A stretch of 64,000 bases of DNA from Peribacillus sp. FSL H8-0477 (GCF_038002765.1 NZ_JBBODE010000002.1:558001-622000); one strand, 5' to 3'; positions 22,080 to 31,499 are shown, counted from the first letter of the stretch. The notes: generated by a model not told the origin, from the sequence alone. Translations and numbers: made by a program.

Positions 22080-23060
22080 ATGAAAAATGTATTTATTCTA
22101 GGCGGAACGGGTCTCCTTGGCTACCATACTATTAGAGAATTAGTAAAAAGAGAATATAAAGTTTCTACTGTTTCTTTACCTCCGATGCCGCATCCAGATT
22201 TATTACCAACAGGCGTAGACTGTCAGTTAGGTAATATACATGAGATGTCTGATGATGAAGTATTGAAGCTTTTGGAAGGTATCGATATGTTTATCTATGC
22301 AGCTGGAGAGGACGAGCGTTCCGTTCCTGCTGAACCAGCTGTTACCTTTTTCTATCAGGCCAATGTCCTGCCTACGCAAAGAATGGCACGCTTAGCTAGA
22401 GATGCTGGTGTGAAAAGATTTGTCATCTATGGTTCTTACTTTGCACACTTTGCTGAAAAGTGGACGGAACTGGACTTAAAAGAACAAGCCTACCCTCGAA
22501 CAAGGCTCTTACAAGAAGAAGTTGCCATATTAGAAGGTAATGGAGAAATGGATGTAATGTCCATTCGACTGCCATATATATTTGGTACGATGCCTGGAAG
22601 GCTTCCGTTATGGACGATGTTTCTGCCGCAAATCCAGGGAAAAGAGTTCGTACCAGTATTAGCGGGTGGGACAGCAATGGTCACGGTTCAACAAGTGGCA
22701 GAAGCAACCATTGGTGCTTTAGAGTTTGGAAAACATGGAGAGAAATATGCCATTGCGGATACGAATATGAAACACCAAGAATTCTTCCAAATCATTGCGG
22801 ATTTACTTGGTCAAGAAGACACAATCATTCAAGTTGCTCCATTAGAACAAATGAAGAAAGCTTTAGCGGAGCATGATAAAGAGGTTGCTGCTGCGGGGAA
22901 AGAACATGGAATTCATTTAGCCATGACAGCAGAAATCCAAAATCGTGATGCCTTTATCGATCCAAATGACACGATGCCAATCTTAAAATATAAAAAAGAC
23001 GATGTTCGAGCCGCTATAAAAGAAACGATCGAACTCTGTATAGAGGCTGCAAGGAAGTAA
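22080..23060 (+). CDS. NAD-dependent epimerase/dehydratase-like (extended or atypical SDR)
   Basis: A 326-aa Rossmann protein. The N-terminal motif GGTGLLG (residues 8-14) binds the dinucleotide, and the later motif YGSYFAHFAEKW replaces the usual YxxxK, so the catalytic chemistry is uncertain. Further on, SIRLPYIFGTMPGRLP resembles epimerases. ATG at 22080 has GGAGG at the right distance; an in-frame ATG at 22065 is too early. Single gene with a terminator after it. The substrate is not deduced. Confidence 0.85.
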   Translation: MKNVFILGGTGLLGYHTIRELVKREYKVSTVSLPPMPHPDLLPTGVDCQLGNIHEMSDDEVLKLLEGIDMFIYAAGEDERSVPAEPAVTFFYQANVLPTQRMARLARDAGVKRFVIYGSYFAHFAEKWTELDLKEQAYPRTRLLQEEVAILEGNGEMDVMSIRLPYIFGTMPGRLPLWTMFLPQIQGKEFVPVLAGGTAMVTVQQVAEATIGALEFGKHGEKYAIADTNMKHQEFFQIIADLLGQEDTIIQVAPLEQMKKALAEHDKEVAAAGKEHGIHLAMTAEIQNRDAFIDPNDTMPILKYKKDDVRAAIKETIELCIEAARK

Positions 23061-23100
23061 AATTCTAACTTTTCAACAAACAAATAGAATACAAGTATAA

Positions 23101-23149
23101 GGGAAAAAGTTATGATTTCAATTAATCTATAACTTTATTCCCTTTTTTT
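23101..23149 (+). terminator. Terminator after epimerase-like gene
   Basis: GGGAA-AAGTTAT (from 23101) pairs with ATAACTT-TTCCC (to 23142), followed by a T run ending at 23149, where the ECF promoter of the next gene begins. Confidence 0.85.
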
Positions 23150-23175
23150 GTAAACTTTTACCGATGGTATTCGTC
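23149..23175 (+). promoter_or_regulatory. ECF-type promoter of the sigma factor gene
   Basis: TGTAAAC (23149-23155), a 16-base spacer and CGTC (23172-23175) match the Bacillus ECF promoter form TGAAAC-N16-CGTC with one base changed in the -35. The start codon follows 20 bases later. Because it precedes an ECF sigma gene, autoregulation is the natural reading. Confidence 0.7.
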
Positions 23176-23194
23176 TAGTAAGTAGGAGGGTATG

Positions 23195-23692
23195 ATGAAT
23201 GTTATAGATGAAAATAACGAGTTAAGTTCAGAGCTTAATATTGTGTATAGATATTTACGGAAATTAGGCATCGCACAGGCAGATGCAGAAGATGCAGTAC
23301 AGGAAACAGCTTATAAATATTTGTTGTACTATGATACGATTCAAACTTCAAAGATACGGAGCTGGCTGATTCGTGTATCATTAAATTTTTATTATGATCA
23401 GTGTCGTAAACAACAAAGATATGAGGTTACTATACCGAAGACAGTAGAGGCGGATATGAACCAGCTTCCTGAGGTGATTTTTCTTGAAAAGGAAAGAAAT
23501 AATGAGCTTGGATATGCAATTTCTAAGTTAAAACCACATTTTCAAGAGCTTTTACTATTAAAATATCATTCGGGTTTATCGTATAAAGATATTTCTAAAT
23601 TATTGGAAGTAAAGGTAAGTTCGATTAAGACGAATTTATTCAGGGCAAGAAAACAACTAGCAAAAGTGTATAAGGAGGCAAACCATGAGTGA
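23195..23692 (+). CDS. ECF-family RNA polymerase sigma factor
   Basis: A 165-aa sigma-70 family protein. The sigma2 region spans about 15-75 (DAEDAVQETAYKYLL and RSWLIRVSLNFYYDQCRK for -10 recognition) and sigma4 about 100-160 (HSGLSYKDISKLLEVKVSSIKTNLFRARKQL, a helix-turn-helix for the -35). ATG at 23195 is 5 bases after AGGAGG; ATG at 23192 is too close. It overlaps the next gene, its probable regulator, by 8 bases. The signal is unknown. Confidence 0.92.
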   Translation: MNVIDENNELSSELNIVYRYLRKLGIAQADAEDAVQETAYKYLLYYDTIQTSKIRSWLIRVSLNFYYDQCRKQQRYEVTIPKTVEADMNQLPEVIFLEKERNNELGYAISKLKPHFQELLLLKYHSGLSYKDISKLLEVKVSSIKTNLFRARKQLAKVYKEANHE

Positions 23693-24671
23693 TGATCCAA
23701 CAAAACCAGCTGAAATTGATTTTTTCACTAATACATCTTTACAAAAGTCTATCAAAAAAACGAAAAAGAAGCAGATTATTATGTATATCTTCATATCGGT
23801 TGTTTCTACAACCATCTTGCTGATGGTTGTATTATTAGGAAGTCAATACATACTGAGTAATAGGATTGGAAACCAAGATTCTATTTACTTTCAGATTCAC
23901 GGAGCAAATATATCGTATGAGAGTACAAGTTATAGCCATAATCTTTTTAGTGTTATTGCAGAGACAACATATAAAAAAAACCTTGGAGATCGTTCAATTA
24001 CTTGGAATAAAACTACAGAAAAAATTCCTGTATTCGGAAGGAAAGATATGATTGATAATAGCAGTGGAAAGATAGAAGTTAATCATTATAACGAAAAAGC
24101 ACAACGAACTGTCCGTTATAACAACTTTAATAATGAAAGGAAAATTGATTTTTATTATCCGAAGTTGACCTATGATTATTTACCAGATGAACTTACTATT
24201 GCTGTTGGTTTGGATAAGAATCAATTAATTGAAATTGCCCTTTCCTTTAAGGAACCAATTAATGCAGCAGAGCTACAGGAACGGTTAGGGAATGAAAATG
24301 TCAATTGGTTATGGGCCGATACAACGACATCAGCTCAAATGGCTAAGATGGAAAAGGAGAACATTGGTGATAGTGTGAAAACGAAGGGTGGCGGGGGTGC
24401 TTTAGGATTTAAAGTGGGACAAGAAGCTCCTTATCCCGAGGCATACAGCCAACAGTTCATCAAAAGGTTGGAGGAAATGAGTGTAACCGGCCATCATAAA
24501 AATACGATTAAAAATGCTCTGAAAGGAATTGAAGAAAACACTCAAACTTCCAATGGGAAGATTCGTTTTAACGGAGCAGTTGTTACTGGAACTCCAGAAG
24601 AACTTAAACGCTTCCAAGATCTTGATTTTATTCGTGCCTCTGTACTTGGTGCTACGATTGATCAATATTAA
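23685..24671 (+). CDS. Membrane anti-sigma factor (Sigma_reg N/C type)
   Basis: A 328-aa protein with a short lysine-rich cytoplasmic N-terminus (about 40 residues), one membrane segment (IIMYIFISVVSTTILLMVVLLG) and an outside domain of about 260 residues. The layout and the late NWLWADTTTSAQ motif fit the sigma-factor-regulator family that accompanies ECF sigma genes in Bacillus. The start codon lies within the sigma gene, with AAGGAGG in front, so the two are translated together. It is expected to hold the sigma factor inactive until an envelope signal arrives. No zinc-binding anti-sigma motif is seen. Confidence 0.82.
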   Translation: MSDDPTKPAEIDFFTNTSLQKSIKKTKKKQIIMYIFISVVSTTILLMVVLLGSQYILSNRIGNQDSIYFQIHGANISYESTSYSHNLFSVIAETTYKKNLGDRSITWNKTTEKIPVFGRKDMIDNSSGKIEVNHYNEKAQRTVRYNNFNNERKIDFYYPKLTYDYLPDELTIAVGLDKNQLIEIALSFKEPINAAELQERLGNENVNWLWADTTTSAQMAKMEKENIGDSVKTKGGGGALGFKVGQEAPYPEAYSQQFIKRLEEMSVTGHHKNTIKNALKGIEENTQTSNGKIRFNGAVVTGTPEELKRFQDLDFIRASVLGATIDQY

Positions 24672-24685
24672 ATTAATGTTACAGA

Positions 24686-24721
24686 AATTAGAGAATACAG
24701 ACAGCTGTATTCTCTAATTTT
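24686..24721 (+). terminator. Terminator after sigma/anti-sigma operon
   Basis: AATTAGAGAATACAG (24686-24700) pairs with CTGTATTCTCTAATT (24705-24719), then T residues. Confidence 0.9.
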
Positions 24722-24907
24722 TGTTTTTCCTAAAAATACATTTGTGTTTTTTTAGAATATTTATTATTATAAGATAAGAAAATAAAAAAGAACCACGATT
24801 AAGGGACAAATTATTAAATATAAGGGTATATAAGTTTTATAACAAAGAAAATCTATTAGTATAGCGTTTCTTCGCTGCTATTTACCATTCATCTGGAGGA
24901 GTTCATC

Positions 24908-26281
24908 ATGTCAAATAAGGAACTAACAAGAGGCCTAGAAGCGCGTCATATTCAAATGATAGCATTGGGTGGAACAATTGGAGTTGGGTTATTTATGGGC
25001 TCAGCCAGTACGATAGCATGGACAGGGCCCTCTGTTATGCTAGCTTATGCAATTGCAGGGATTTTTATCTTTTTCATCATGCGTTCGATGGGAGAAATGT
25101 TGTATTTAGAGCCAACTACTGGTTCTTATGCTACATTTGCAAGTAACTATATTCATCCATTGGCAGGTTATCTGACTGCCTGGAGCAATTGGTTCCAATG
25201 GGTAATTGTCGGAATGTCAGAAATTATTGCGGTTGGGTTGTATATGCAGTATTGGTTCCCAGACTTACCTGCTTGGATTCCAGGTGTAATTGCCATGGTT
25301 ATGCTAGGGGCTGCAAATCTAATATCAGTAAAATCTTTTGGCGAATTTGAGTTTTGGTTTGCCCTTATAAAGATTATCACAATTATCTTAATGATTATTG
25401 CCGGCCTCGGACTCATTTTCTTCGGTTTAGGAAATGGCGGGAATGCAATCGGCTTATCAAATCTTTGGTCAAATGGTGGTTTCTTCACAGGAGGATGGAA
25501 AGGTTTCTTTTTTGCTCTTTCTCTTGTTGTAGCAGCTTATCAAGGCGTCGAACTAATTGGTATCACTGCTGGAGAAGCAAAAGATCCTCAGAATACTATT
25601 ACAAAAGCGATAAAAACCATTATTTGGCGGATACTCATTTTTTATATTGGTGCTATTTTTGTCATTGTTACCGTCTTTCCTTGGGATCAGCTAGATCAAG
25701 TAGGCAGCCCTTTTGTCTCGACGTTTGCTAAAGTCGGGATCACAGCAGCAGCGGGTATTATTAACTTTGTAGTGATTACAGCTGCGATGTCTGGATGTAA
25801 CAGTGGGATTTTTAGTTCTGGACGGATGTTATATACATTGGCACGTAACGGACAAGCTCCAAAAATATTTGCTAAGGTTTCCAAAAATGGCGTACCCGCT
25901 TATTGTACAATTGCTGTCCTTATAGGATTAGCAATTGGGGTTGTCTTAAACTATCTTGCACCGCCAGAAATATTTGTGTATGTATACAGTGCTAGTGTCT
26001 TACCTGGAATGATTCCATGGTTTGCTATTTTGATCAGTTCGCTGAGATTTAGGAAAGAACGAGCAGCAGACATGAAAGATCATCCTTTCAAAATGCCATT
26101 TGCACCTTATACAAACTATGCCACGATTGTTTTCTTACTATTGGTTTTGGTTGGTATGTGGTTTAATCCTAGTACACGTATCTCGCTGATTGTCGGAATT
26201 ATATTCTTAATTCTGGTAACAGCCAGCTTTTACCTCTTGAAAATGGGAAAAAGGGTACCGCTGGATTCTGATGAGGGATAA
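24908..26281 (+). CDS. Amino-acid permease, AAT family (APC superfamily)
   Basis: A 457-aa membrane transporter with about 12 segments. The first segment carries [15 protein letters not shown], the substrate-binding motif of the family, and the second part has [15 protein letters not shown]-like and [15 protein letters not shown] motifs. It imports an amino acid with protons. YbxG-, HutM- or AapA-like specificity cannot be told apart by eye. ATG follows CTGGAGGAG. Single gene ended by a strong bidirectional terminator. Confidence 0.88.
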   Translation: MSNKELTRGLEARHIQMIALGGTIGVGLFMGSASTIAWTGPSVMLAYAIAGIFIFFIMRSMGEMLYLEPTTGSYATFASNYIHPLAGYLTAWSNWFQWVIVGMSEIIAVGLYMQYWFPDLPAWIPGVIAMVMLGAANLISVKSFGEFEFWFALIKIITIILMIIAGLGLIFFGLGNGGNAIGLSNLWSNGGFFTGGWKGFFFALSLVVAAYQGVELIGITAGEAKDPQNTITKAIKTIIWRILIFYIGAIFVIVTVFPWDQLDQVGSPFVSTFAKVGITAAAGIINFVVITAAMSGCNSGIFSSGRMLYTLARNGQAPKIFAKVSKNGVPAYCTIAVLIGLAIGVVLNYLAPPEIFVYVYSASVLPGMIPWFAILISSLRFRKERAADMKDHPFKMPFAPYTNYATIVFLLLVLVGMWFNPSTRISLIVGIIFLILVTASFYLLKMGKRVPLDSDEG

Positions 26282-26289
26282 TTTAGAAC

Positions 26290-26326
26290 AAAAAAGAGGC
26301 TGTCCTATTTTAGGACAGCCTCTTTT
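26290..26326. terminator. Bidirectional terminator
   Basis: AAAAAGAGGCTGTCCTA and TAGGACAGCCTCTTTTT form a perfect 17-bp stem with a three-base loop between two convergent genes. Confidence 0.95.
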
Positions 26327-26327
26327 T

Positions 26328-27770
26328 CTAATTCTTCTTACTAATAAGACTTACGGTAATCATCACAATGAAATTAACTAACAAGGCAATAATTCCAACA
26401 TTCAAGTCTTTCGCTGCCTGCGGCAAAAATGGAAGCAGTGTGCCGATTGTGGATTGACTAATCGTTATATAGGTTACAATCGATAATCCAGAGATGATGC
26501 CGGTAAGGGCGCCATATTTAGTAACCATGTTTTTTTGTTTTAGACTAAAGAGAAGAGACGGGAAAAGTTGCGTAATAAAGCTATATCCCATAAGAATTAA
26601 TGCAGACATGGTTTCGCCGCCGTTTAAGGTAAAGTATACAGATACCAGGGCGACGACTGGTACGAGGCATTTAGCTATCCGCATCACGTTTTTATCTGAG
26701 GCTCCAGGAAGCAGCTCCTTATATACATTTTTCGCGAGCAGGGTAGAAACACTCATTAACAGCATCGAGCCTGGTACTAAAGCGGTCAGCATCCCAGCAG
26801 CGCCAATTATTCCTATAAACCATGGATCGAAGGTTTGTATAGTTAGACGTAATAAGGAAAGATCTGCATCGGCTCCTTGTAATCCAGGTACCTTTAGAAT
26901 GGCTGCAAATCCTACGAAAAAGACAAATAACAGCATGAGTGTATATAAAGGACTGATGATAGCATTTTTGCGAAATGTTTTTCCGCTCCGTGCAGTATAG
27001 ACAGCGCTAAAAACTTGCGGCCACATGTAAAAACCAAATACGAGTAAGATAACAGTAGAGATGAACCACGAAACACTAAGCCCTTGATCGGGAAGCTTTA
27101 AAAAACCGGGTTTAGCTGAATTAATGGCTTCGAACATCGGTTGAAGACCACCAAAATAATGAATGGGAAGATAGATGCCCAAAAAGGCAATAATGACAAT
27201 CATCATGATATCTTTAATGACAGCTATCCATGCAGAGCCGTGAATTCCAGAAATCATCACGTAAATAGTCAGGCTGATAGCTCCTAGCCAAACAGCAGTA
27301 CTCATTGAAATAGCTCCATAAGAAGCTTCTGAAACAATAATTCCTAAACCTTTTAGCTGCACGACAATGACAGGAATCATGGATACGACACCGACAAGGG
27401 CCGCCAATATTCCTAAGGAGGAACTCTTATACTTACTTACAAAAAAATCAGACTGTGACATTAATCGATTATCTTTTGCATATTTCCAAATCTCTGGGAG
27501 TAACCAATAAGATAGCACATAAGATAATGTAATATATATGAGTACGTATAAAGCAGGTGCACCTTTACTGTAAGCCCAGCCGCTGCCTCCAAGAAATGAA
27601 AAGGTGGTGTAAATCTCTCCAGCCATCAATAAAAAGACGAAAATTGTACCAAATCCCCGACCGCCGACTGTCCATTGTTCTAAGTTCATATCTTTGCCTT
27701 TTGTAGATCGAATGCCTAGAAAAATGGATAAAATTAAAAATCCTAGAATAATGATCAGTGCGATATTCAT
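26328..27770 (-). CDS. yhjB: Sodium:solute symporter (YhjB-like)
   Basis: A 480-aa SSS-family transporter with about 13 membrane segments. Family motifs include GGRGFGTIFVFLLMAGEIYT near residue 37, SYWLLPEIW, and GLGIIVSEASYG. Sodium should drive uptake of an organic solute, which is not known. The start codon overlaps the stop of the upstream DUF3311 gene (ATGA, 4 bases), the same two-gene arrangement as yhjC-yhjB of B. subtilis, on which the name rests. Confidence 0.85.
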   Translation of the reverse strand: MNIALIIILGFLILSIFLGIRSTKGKDMNLEQWTVGGRGFGTIFVFLLMAGEIYTTFSFLGGSGWAYSKGAPALYVLIYITLSYVLSYWLLPEIWKYAKDNRLMSQSDFFVSKYKSSSLGILAALVGVVSMIPVIVVQLKGLGIIVSEASYGAISMSTAVWLGAISLTIYVMISGIHGSAWIAVIKDIMMIVIIAFLGIYLPIHYFGGLQPMFEAINSAKPGFLKLPDQGLSVSWFISTVILLVFGFYMWPQVFSAVYTARSGKTFRKNAIISPLYTLMLLFVFFVGFAAILKVPGLQGADADLSLLRLTIQTFDPWFIGIIGAAGMLTALVPGSMLLMSVSTLLAKNVYKELLPGASDKNVMRIAKCLVPVVALVSVYFTLNGGETMSALILMGYSFITQLFPSLLFSLKQKNMVTKYGALTGIISGLSIVTYITISQSTIGTLLPFLPQAAKDLNVGIIALLVNFIVMITVSLISKKN

Positions 27771-27967
27771 TCTTCTTCACCTTCTCGATTTCTTGGATCA
27801 AGCTTATACATAACAGCTAAGACGGCGGAAGTAAGGACGACCCACATTGCCATCCAAAACATATAAAAAGGCATTCCTAATACATAGGGTTCAATACGAT
27901 TAACAAAAGGAAGAAACCCCAAGATTCCGATAAAAGGAACTAAAGTTAGAACATATAAAATCTTCAT
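27767..27967 (-). CDS. yhjC: DUF3311 small membrane protein (YhjC-like)
   Basis: A 66-aa protein with two membrane segments (VLTLVPFIGILGFLPFV and MPFYMFWMAMWVVLTSAVLAV) and a charged tail RNREGEEE. DUF3311 proteins are found in front of sodium:solute symporter genes and may be an accessory subunit, like the small partner of acetate or pantothenate symporters. The ribosome site AAAGGGG is clear, and the stop overlaps the symporter start. Confidence 0.87.
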   Translation of the reverse strand: MKILYVLTLVPFIGILGFLPFVNRIEPYVLGMPFYMFWMAMWVVLTSAVLAVMYKLDPRNREGEEE

Positions 27968-28108
27968 TTATAAAAACCCCTTTGTCTTAAAATACGCATT
28001 TTCTAGTAAAGTAATGTAACGATAATATATAGTAGCTTTCATGATTTGTATAGGAAAAATTTTATTTTAGAAAAATAGGGTACCCCCAGTTTGGGGGTAC
28101 CCGTATTA

Positions 28109-29449
28109 TCATTTGTTTTTCTGATAATTATATAGAATCACTAAAAGAATAAACCAGAATGGGGTCATCAATAGGGATAAACGTGTAGCTTCTGCAAACA
28201 ACATTACGATAAGAATAAATAGGAACAACCCTAAAATAACGTAATTGATAAACGGCGTAAAGGGAGCCTTGAATGTTGATACAGCCCTTAAGTCTGGTCG
28301 TGTTTTCGTATATCTAATATGAGAAATTAAAATGATACTCCATACCCAAATGAAACAAATGGCAGAGATGGTGGTCACCACTGTAAAAGCTTGTTCCGGG
28401 ATTATTTTACTGAGCAAAGCGCCAATTGAGACAACAACCGTTGAGGTAATCAAGGCATTACTTGGAACAGCATGTTTATTTAATGCTGCAAATTTACGGG
28501 GCGCCTCATTATTGTTACTCAGTGTGAACAGCATCCTGCTGGTAGAGAATAATCCACTATTTCCAGCAGAAGCCGCTGAGGTTAGTACAACAAAGTTAAT
28601 AATACCTGCAGCAACAGGGATACCAATTAGAGCAAACACCTCAACGAATGGACTGCTCGCAGCATCAAGCTGTGTCCATGGATTTACACAGAGAATGACG
28701 AAAATTGCGCCGATATAGAACAATAAGATCCGTACAGGAATTTTATTGATGGCAGAAGGGATATTCTTTTTAGGATTAGCTGTTTCCGCTGCCGTTACAC
28801 CAACTAACTCCACGCCAACAAAGGAAAAGACAACCAACTGTAAAGAAAGTAAGAATCCAGACATACCATTAGGGAACATACCTCCGTGACTCCAAAGATT
28901 GGTGACAGAAACGGTTCCTGTATTTGTTTTGAATCCAATTACTAAAAGGACAACGCCTATAATAATCAAGGCAATAATAGTGACGACTTTAATAAGTGAG
29001 AACCAAAATTCCAATTCTCCAAATAACTTAACAGTCAACAGGTTCAAGCATAATAAGATAACCAGGCATCCAAGAGCTGGTATCCATTGAGGAATATCGA
29101 ACCAATATTGCATATAGACACCAACAGCGATGATATCGGCCATTGCGGTCATAATCCAACAAAACCAATATGTCCACCCTGTTACAAACCCCGCCCATGG
29201 CCCAACATATTCAGCTGCGAATTCGGTAAACGAGGTGTACCCTGCATTGGATAAAAGTAACTCTCCTAATGCCCGCATTACAAAAAATAAGGAAATCCCT
29301 ATAATCAAGTAGGAAAAGATGATGGAGGGACCTGCCAATTGTATGGCCCGTCCAGATCCTAAAAACAGGCCAGTACCAATGGTACCGCCGATGGCAATGA
29401 GTTGTACATGCCGGTTTTTTAAATCTCTTTTTAATTCTTGTTTAGCCAA
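28109..29449 (-). CDS. Glycine/D-alanine/D-serine-type permease (CycA-like)
   Basis: A 446-aa APC-family permease whose motifs follow E. coli CycA closely: IAIGGTIGTGLFLGSGRAI, PWAGFVTGWTYWFCWIMT, VKLFGELEFWFSLIKVV, FSFVGVELVGVTAAET and VVLTSAASAGNSGLFSTSRM. The frame is open to TTG 29470, but the ribosome site ACGGAGGCG lies inside that extension and fits TTG at 29449, 8 bases later. The gene is preceded by a terminator and a glycine riboswitch aptamer, which strongly supports glycine as a substrate. Single gene. Confidence 0.88.
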   Translation of the reverse strand: MAKQELKRDLKNRHVQLIAIGGTIGTGLFLGSGRAIQLAGPSIIFSYLIIGISLFFVMRALGELLLSNAGYTSFTEFAAEYVGPWAGFVTGWTYWFCWIMTAMADIIAVGVYMQYWFDIPQWIPALGCLVILLCLNLLTVKLFGELEFWFSLIKVVTIIALIIIGVVLLVIGFKTNTGTVSVTNLWSHGGMFPNGMSGFLLSLQLVVFSFVGVELVGVTAAETANPKKNIPSAINKIPVRILLFYIGAIFVILCVNPWTQLDAASSPFVEVFALIGIPVAAGIINFVVLTSAASAGNSGLFSTSRMLFTLSNNNEAPRKFAALNKHAVPSNALITSTVVVSIGALLSKIIPEQAFTVVTTISAICFIWVWSIILISHIRYTKTRPDLRAVSTFKAPFTPFINYVILGLFLFILIVMLFAEATRLSLLMTPFWFILLVILYNYQKNK

Positions 29450-29502
29450 TCTGTACGCCTCCGTTGTCAAAAATTCTTAGTTGTAAACTCAAAAAAAAAC
29501 AA

Positions 29503-29532
29503 TAAAAAAAGAGACTGGAATCTACCAATCTC
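29503..29532 (-). terminator. Riboswitch terminator hairpin
   Basis: On the minus strand GAGATTGG (29532-29525) pairs with CCAGTCTC (29518-29511) and is followed by a run of T. It lies between the glycine aptamer and the permease gene, so it is the expression platform. Confidence 0.85.
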
Positions 29533-29561
29533 AAAGGTTTAAGAATAACAAATATTCGTTA

Positions 29562-29713
29562 CTCTTCTGTCCTTTTGCCTGAGATTATGAATCCTTCGGC
29601 GCTGTACTTTGTACAGTCTCTCCAGAAGCTGCTCCTGTTATAGTGTAATCCATAACATTCAACGCTTATAGTATGAAGTTGTAAATACTCGCCAGAGATT
29701 TTTCTCTCTGAGC
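29562..29713 (-). promoter_or_regulatory. Glycine riboswitch (single aptamer) controlling the permease
   Basis: The minus strand shows the conserved core of the glycine aptamer: GGAGAGAC at the 5-prime side, GCGCCGAAGG (29602-29593), CTCAGGCAAAAGGACAG (29584-29568) and a closing P1 stem CTTCTG (29628-29623) with CAGAAG (29569-29564). A further small hairpin CAGAGA/TCTCTG at 29693-29710 lies upstream in the leader. Only one complete aptamer is present. Together with the terminator downstream this forms a transcriptional switch; whether glycine turns the gene on or off cannot be told from the sequence. Confidence 0.92.
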
Positions 29714-29718
29714 AATGA

Positions 29719-29724
29719 ATTATA
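29719..29724 (-). promoter_or_regulatory. -10 box TATAAT for the riboswitch transcript
   Basis: TATAAT on the minus strand lies just upstream of the riboswitch leader. No good -35 hexamer is seen at 16-18 bases. Confidence 0.5.
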
Positions 29725-29778
29725 TCGATAAAATATTAATAAATATTATCATTGATTTTAGTTCAGGTCAAATACGAT

Positions 29779-30156
29779 TTAGGATAAAATCTCTAATAAG
29801 CCGTTTCGGTTTGCGGGATTATTTAAACAGTCAACAGGAAAAATAAACGTCCAAGGCATACTTACTTCTGGTTCAATGATCAAAGAAGGATGGGTAAATA
29901 TATGCTCAGCTGCCACATTATCTCCTTCAATATAACGGAGTATAGTGTTATGAAAGGTAAGTGTCTGGTTAGTGAAATTATGAATCAGAACGGTGATTAA
30001 TAATTCTCCTTTGTAATTCGATGCGTACCAAACAGGAACTAGCTGTGTACGATTAGTATCCGATAGACATGTTTTTGCAAACATTTCTTGGAACATGATT
30101 CGATCCTTAGAAGATAGAGCTTTGTCCCATGACGGTTCAAACTTAAGTTGTTGCAT
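29779..30156 (-). CDS. SLAP-domain protein
   Basis: A 125-aa protein that is almost entirely one SLAP-type domain: LVPVWYASNYKGELLITVLIHN, then IAxxxF-like AAEHIFTHPSLIIEP and the closing VSMPWTFIFPV. Such domains are known from S-layer assembly proteins of Bacillus, usually in tandem or with a secretion signal; here it is single and no signal peptide is seen. Ribosome site GAGGG precedes ATG. The function of stand-alone forms is unknown. The family call rests on pattern memory. Confidence 0.68.
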   Translation of the reverse strand: MQQLKFEPSWDKALSSKDRIMFQEMFAKTCLSDTNRTQLVPVWYASNYKGELLITVLIHNFTNQTLTFHNTILRYIEGDNVAAEHIFTHPSLIIEPEVSMPWTFIFPVDCLNNPANRNGLLEILS

Positions 30157-30380
30157 ATACGGAACCCTCTTTTCTGTGACTACGATTTATTTACTATAAT
30201 ATCACATGCTCTACCAAGACCTGTAAGCAATGCCTTACCCAATCCTCTCCACCTTAATTTTTGAAACGGCTCGAATAGAGGCTTTTTACTCATTTTCGAT
30301 TTAATAGAGGGAGATAACACCTCTTTTCTGTAAAATAATGTTTTATATTGGTAGAATAGAAAAATATAAGATTATATGTA

Positions 30381-30409
30381 TTGTTTTTCATATTTGAGAA
30401 GTATATAAT
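30381..30409 (+). promoter_or_regulatory. Sigma-A promoter of alcohol dehydrogenase gene
   Basis: TTGTTT (30381-30386), a 17-base spacer and TATAAT (30404-30409). It is directly followed by the Rex operator. Confidence 0.75.
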
Positions 30410-30413
30410 AAGT

Positions 30414-30431
30414 TTGTGAAATGATTCACAA
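30414..30431 (+). promoter_or_regulatory. Rex operator
   Basis: TTGTGAAATGATTCACAA is a perfect inverted repeat of the Rex consensus TTGTGAA-N4-TTCACAA. It covers the expected transcription start, so Rex should block the gene when NADH is low and release it when NADH rises under oxygen limitation. Confidence 0.85.
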
Positions 30432-30458
30432 TATACTTTACTGAGGGGGACAATTTAG

Positions 30459-31484
30459 ATGAAAGCAGCTGTAGTAAGTTCAATTAATCCTGGGAAAGTT
30501 GAGATAGTAGATAGAGAGGTACCAACAATTGGACCTGGACAAGCACTAGTGGATGTTGAATATTGCGGAGTTTGTCATACTGATTTGCACGTTGTTAAGG
30601 GAGATTTCGGTGAGGTTCCTGGACGTGTGCCCGGTCATGAAGGTATTGGAATTGTGAAAGAGATTGCTAATGATGTAACGAGTTTAAAAGTCGGAGACCG
30701 TGTAAGTATTGCTTGGTTTTATCAAGGATGCGGAACATGTGAATATTGTTTGACTGGAAGAGAAACGTTTTGTCGAAGTGTGAAGAACGCCGGTTTTAGC
30801 GTTGATGGGGCAATGGCGCAGCAGTGTATCGTACAAGCTGATTATGCTGTGAAAGTACCTGATGGGTTAGACCCTGCTCAAGCTAGTAGTATTACGTGTG
30901 CTGGTGTAACATGCTATAAAGCAATTAAGGTGGCAGACATAAAACCAGGTCAATGGATAGCGATTTTTGGCTGTGGAGGCTTAGGTAATCTAGCCATTCA
31001 ATATGCTAAACACGTATTCAATGCAAAAGTAATTGCTATAGACATAAATGATGATAAATTAGAACTTTCAAAAGAAGTGGGAGCGGATCTAGTATGCAAT
31101 CCTCTTACAGATGGTGATGCTGGAGCATGGATTCAGGATAAAGTCGGAGGAGCCCATGCCGCTGTTGTCACAGCCGTTTCTAAGGTAGCCTTCAATCAAG
31201 CTGTAAACAGCGTTCGTGCCGCATCTAAAGTAGTCGCTGTAGGTCTTCCTCCAGAAACGATGGATTTAGAAATTGTAAAAACTGTCCTTGATGGAATTCA
31301 AATTGTAGGATCTTTGGTAGGTACACGTAAAGATCTAGAAGAAGCATTTCAATTCGGGGCAGAGGGAAAAGTGGTTCCAATTGTTGAAACAAGATGTCTT
31401 CATGAAATAAATGATATTTTCGAAGAAATGGAAGCAGGTAAAATCAACGGCCGTATGGTTATTGATATGCATAAGCATCAATGA
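30459..31484 (+). CDS. adhP: Zinc-dependent alcohol dehydrogenase (AdhP/AdhT type)
   Basis: A 341-aa medium-chain alcohol dehydrogenase. Catalytic zinc ligands are Cys in [10 protein letters not shown] (near residue 38) and His in GHEGIG (near 61). The structural zinc site is [15 protein letters not shown] (four Cys). The NAD motif is [14 protein letters not shown]. It interconverts ethanol and acetaldehyde with NAD(H). ATG follows TGAGGGGG. The Rex operator in front implies that the physiological direction is ethanol formation to recycle NADH when respiration is limited. Confidence 0.94.
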   Translation: MKAAVVSSINPGKVEIVDREVPTIGPGQALVDVEYCGVCHTDLHVVKGDFGEVPGRVPGHEGIGIVKEIANDVTSLKVGDRVSIAWFYQGCGTCEYCLTGRETFCRSVKNAGFSVDGAMAQQCIVQADYAVKVPDGLDPAQASSITCAGVTCYKAIKVADIKPGQWIAIFGCGGLGNLAIQYAKHVFNAKVIAIDINDDKLELSKEVGADLVCNPLTDGDAGAWIQDKVGGAHAAVVTAVSKVAFNQAVNSVRAASKVVAVGLPPETMDLEIVKTVLDGIQIVGSLVGTRKDLEEAFQFGAEGKVVPIVETRCLHEINDIFEEMEAGKINGRMVIDMHKHQ

Positions 31485-31499
31485 AAGCTCTAGATAGAA

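Noticed and set aside
24722-24907. T-box or riboswitch before the AAT-family permease
   Set aside because: No specifier loop, T-box sequence or terminator/antiterminator pair was found.
29450-29470. Seven-residue extension of the CycA-like permease
   Set aside because: The extension contains the ribosome site GGAGG, which fits TTG at 29449.
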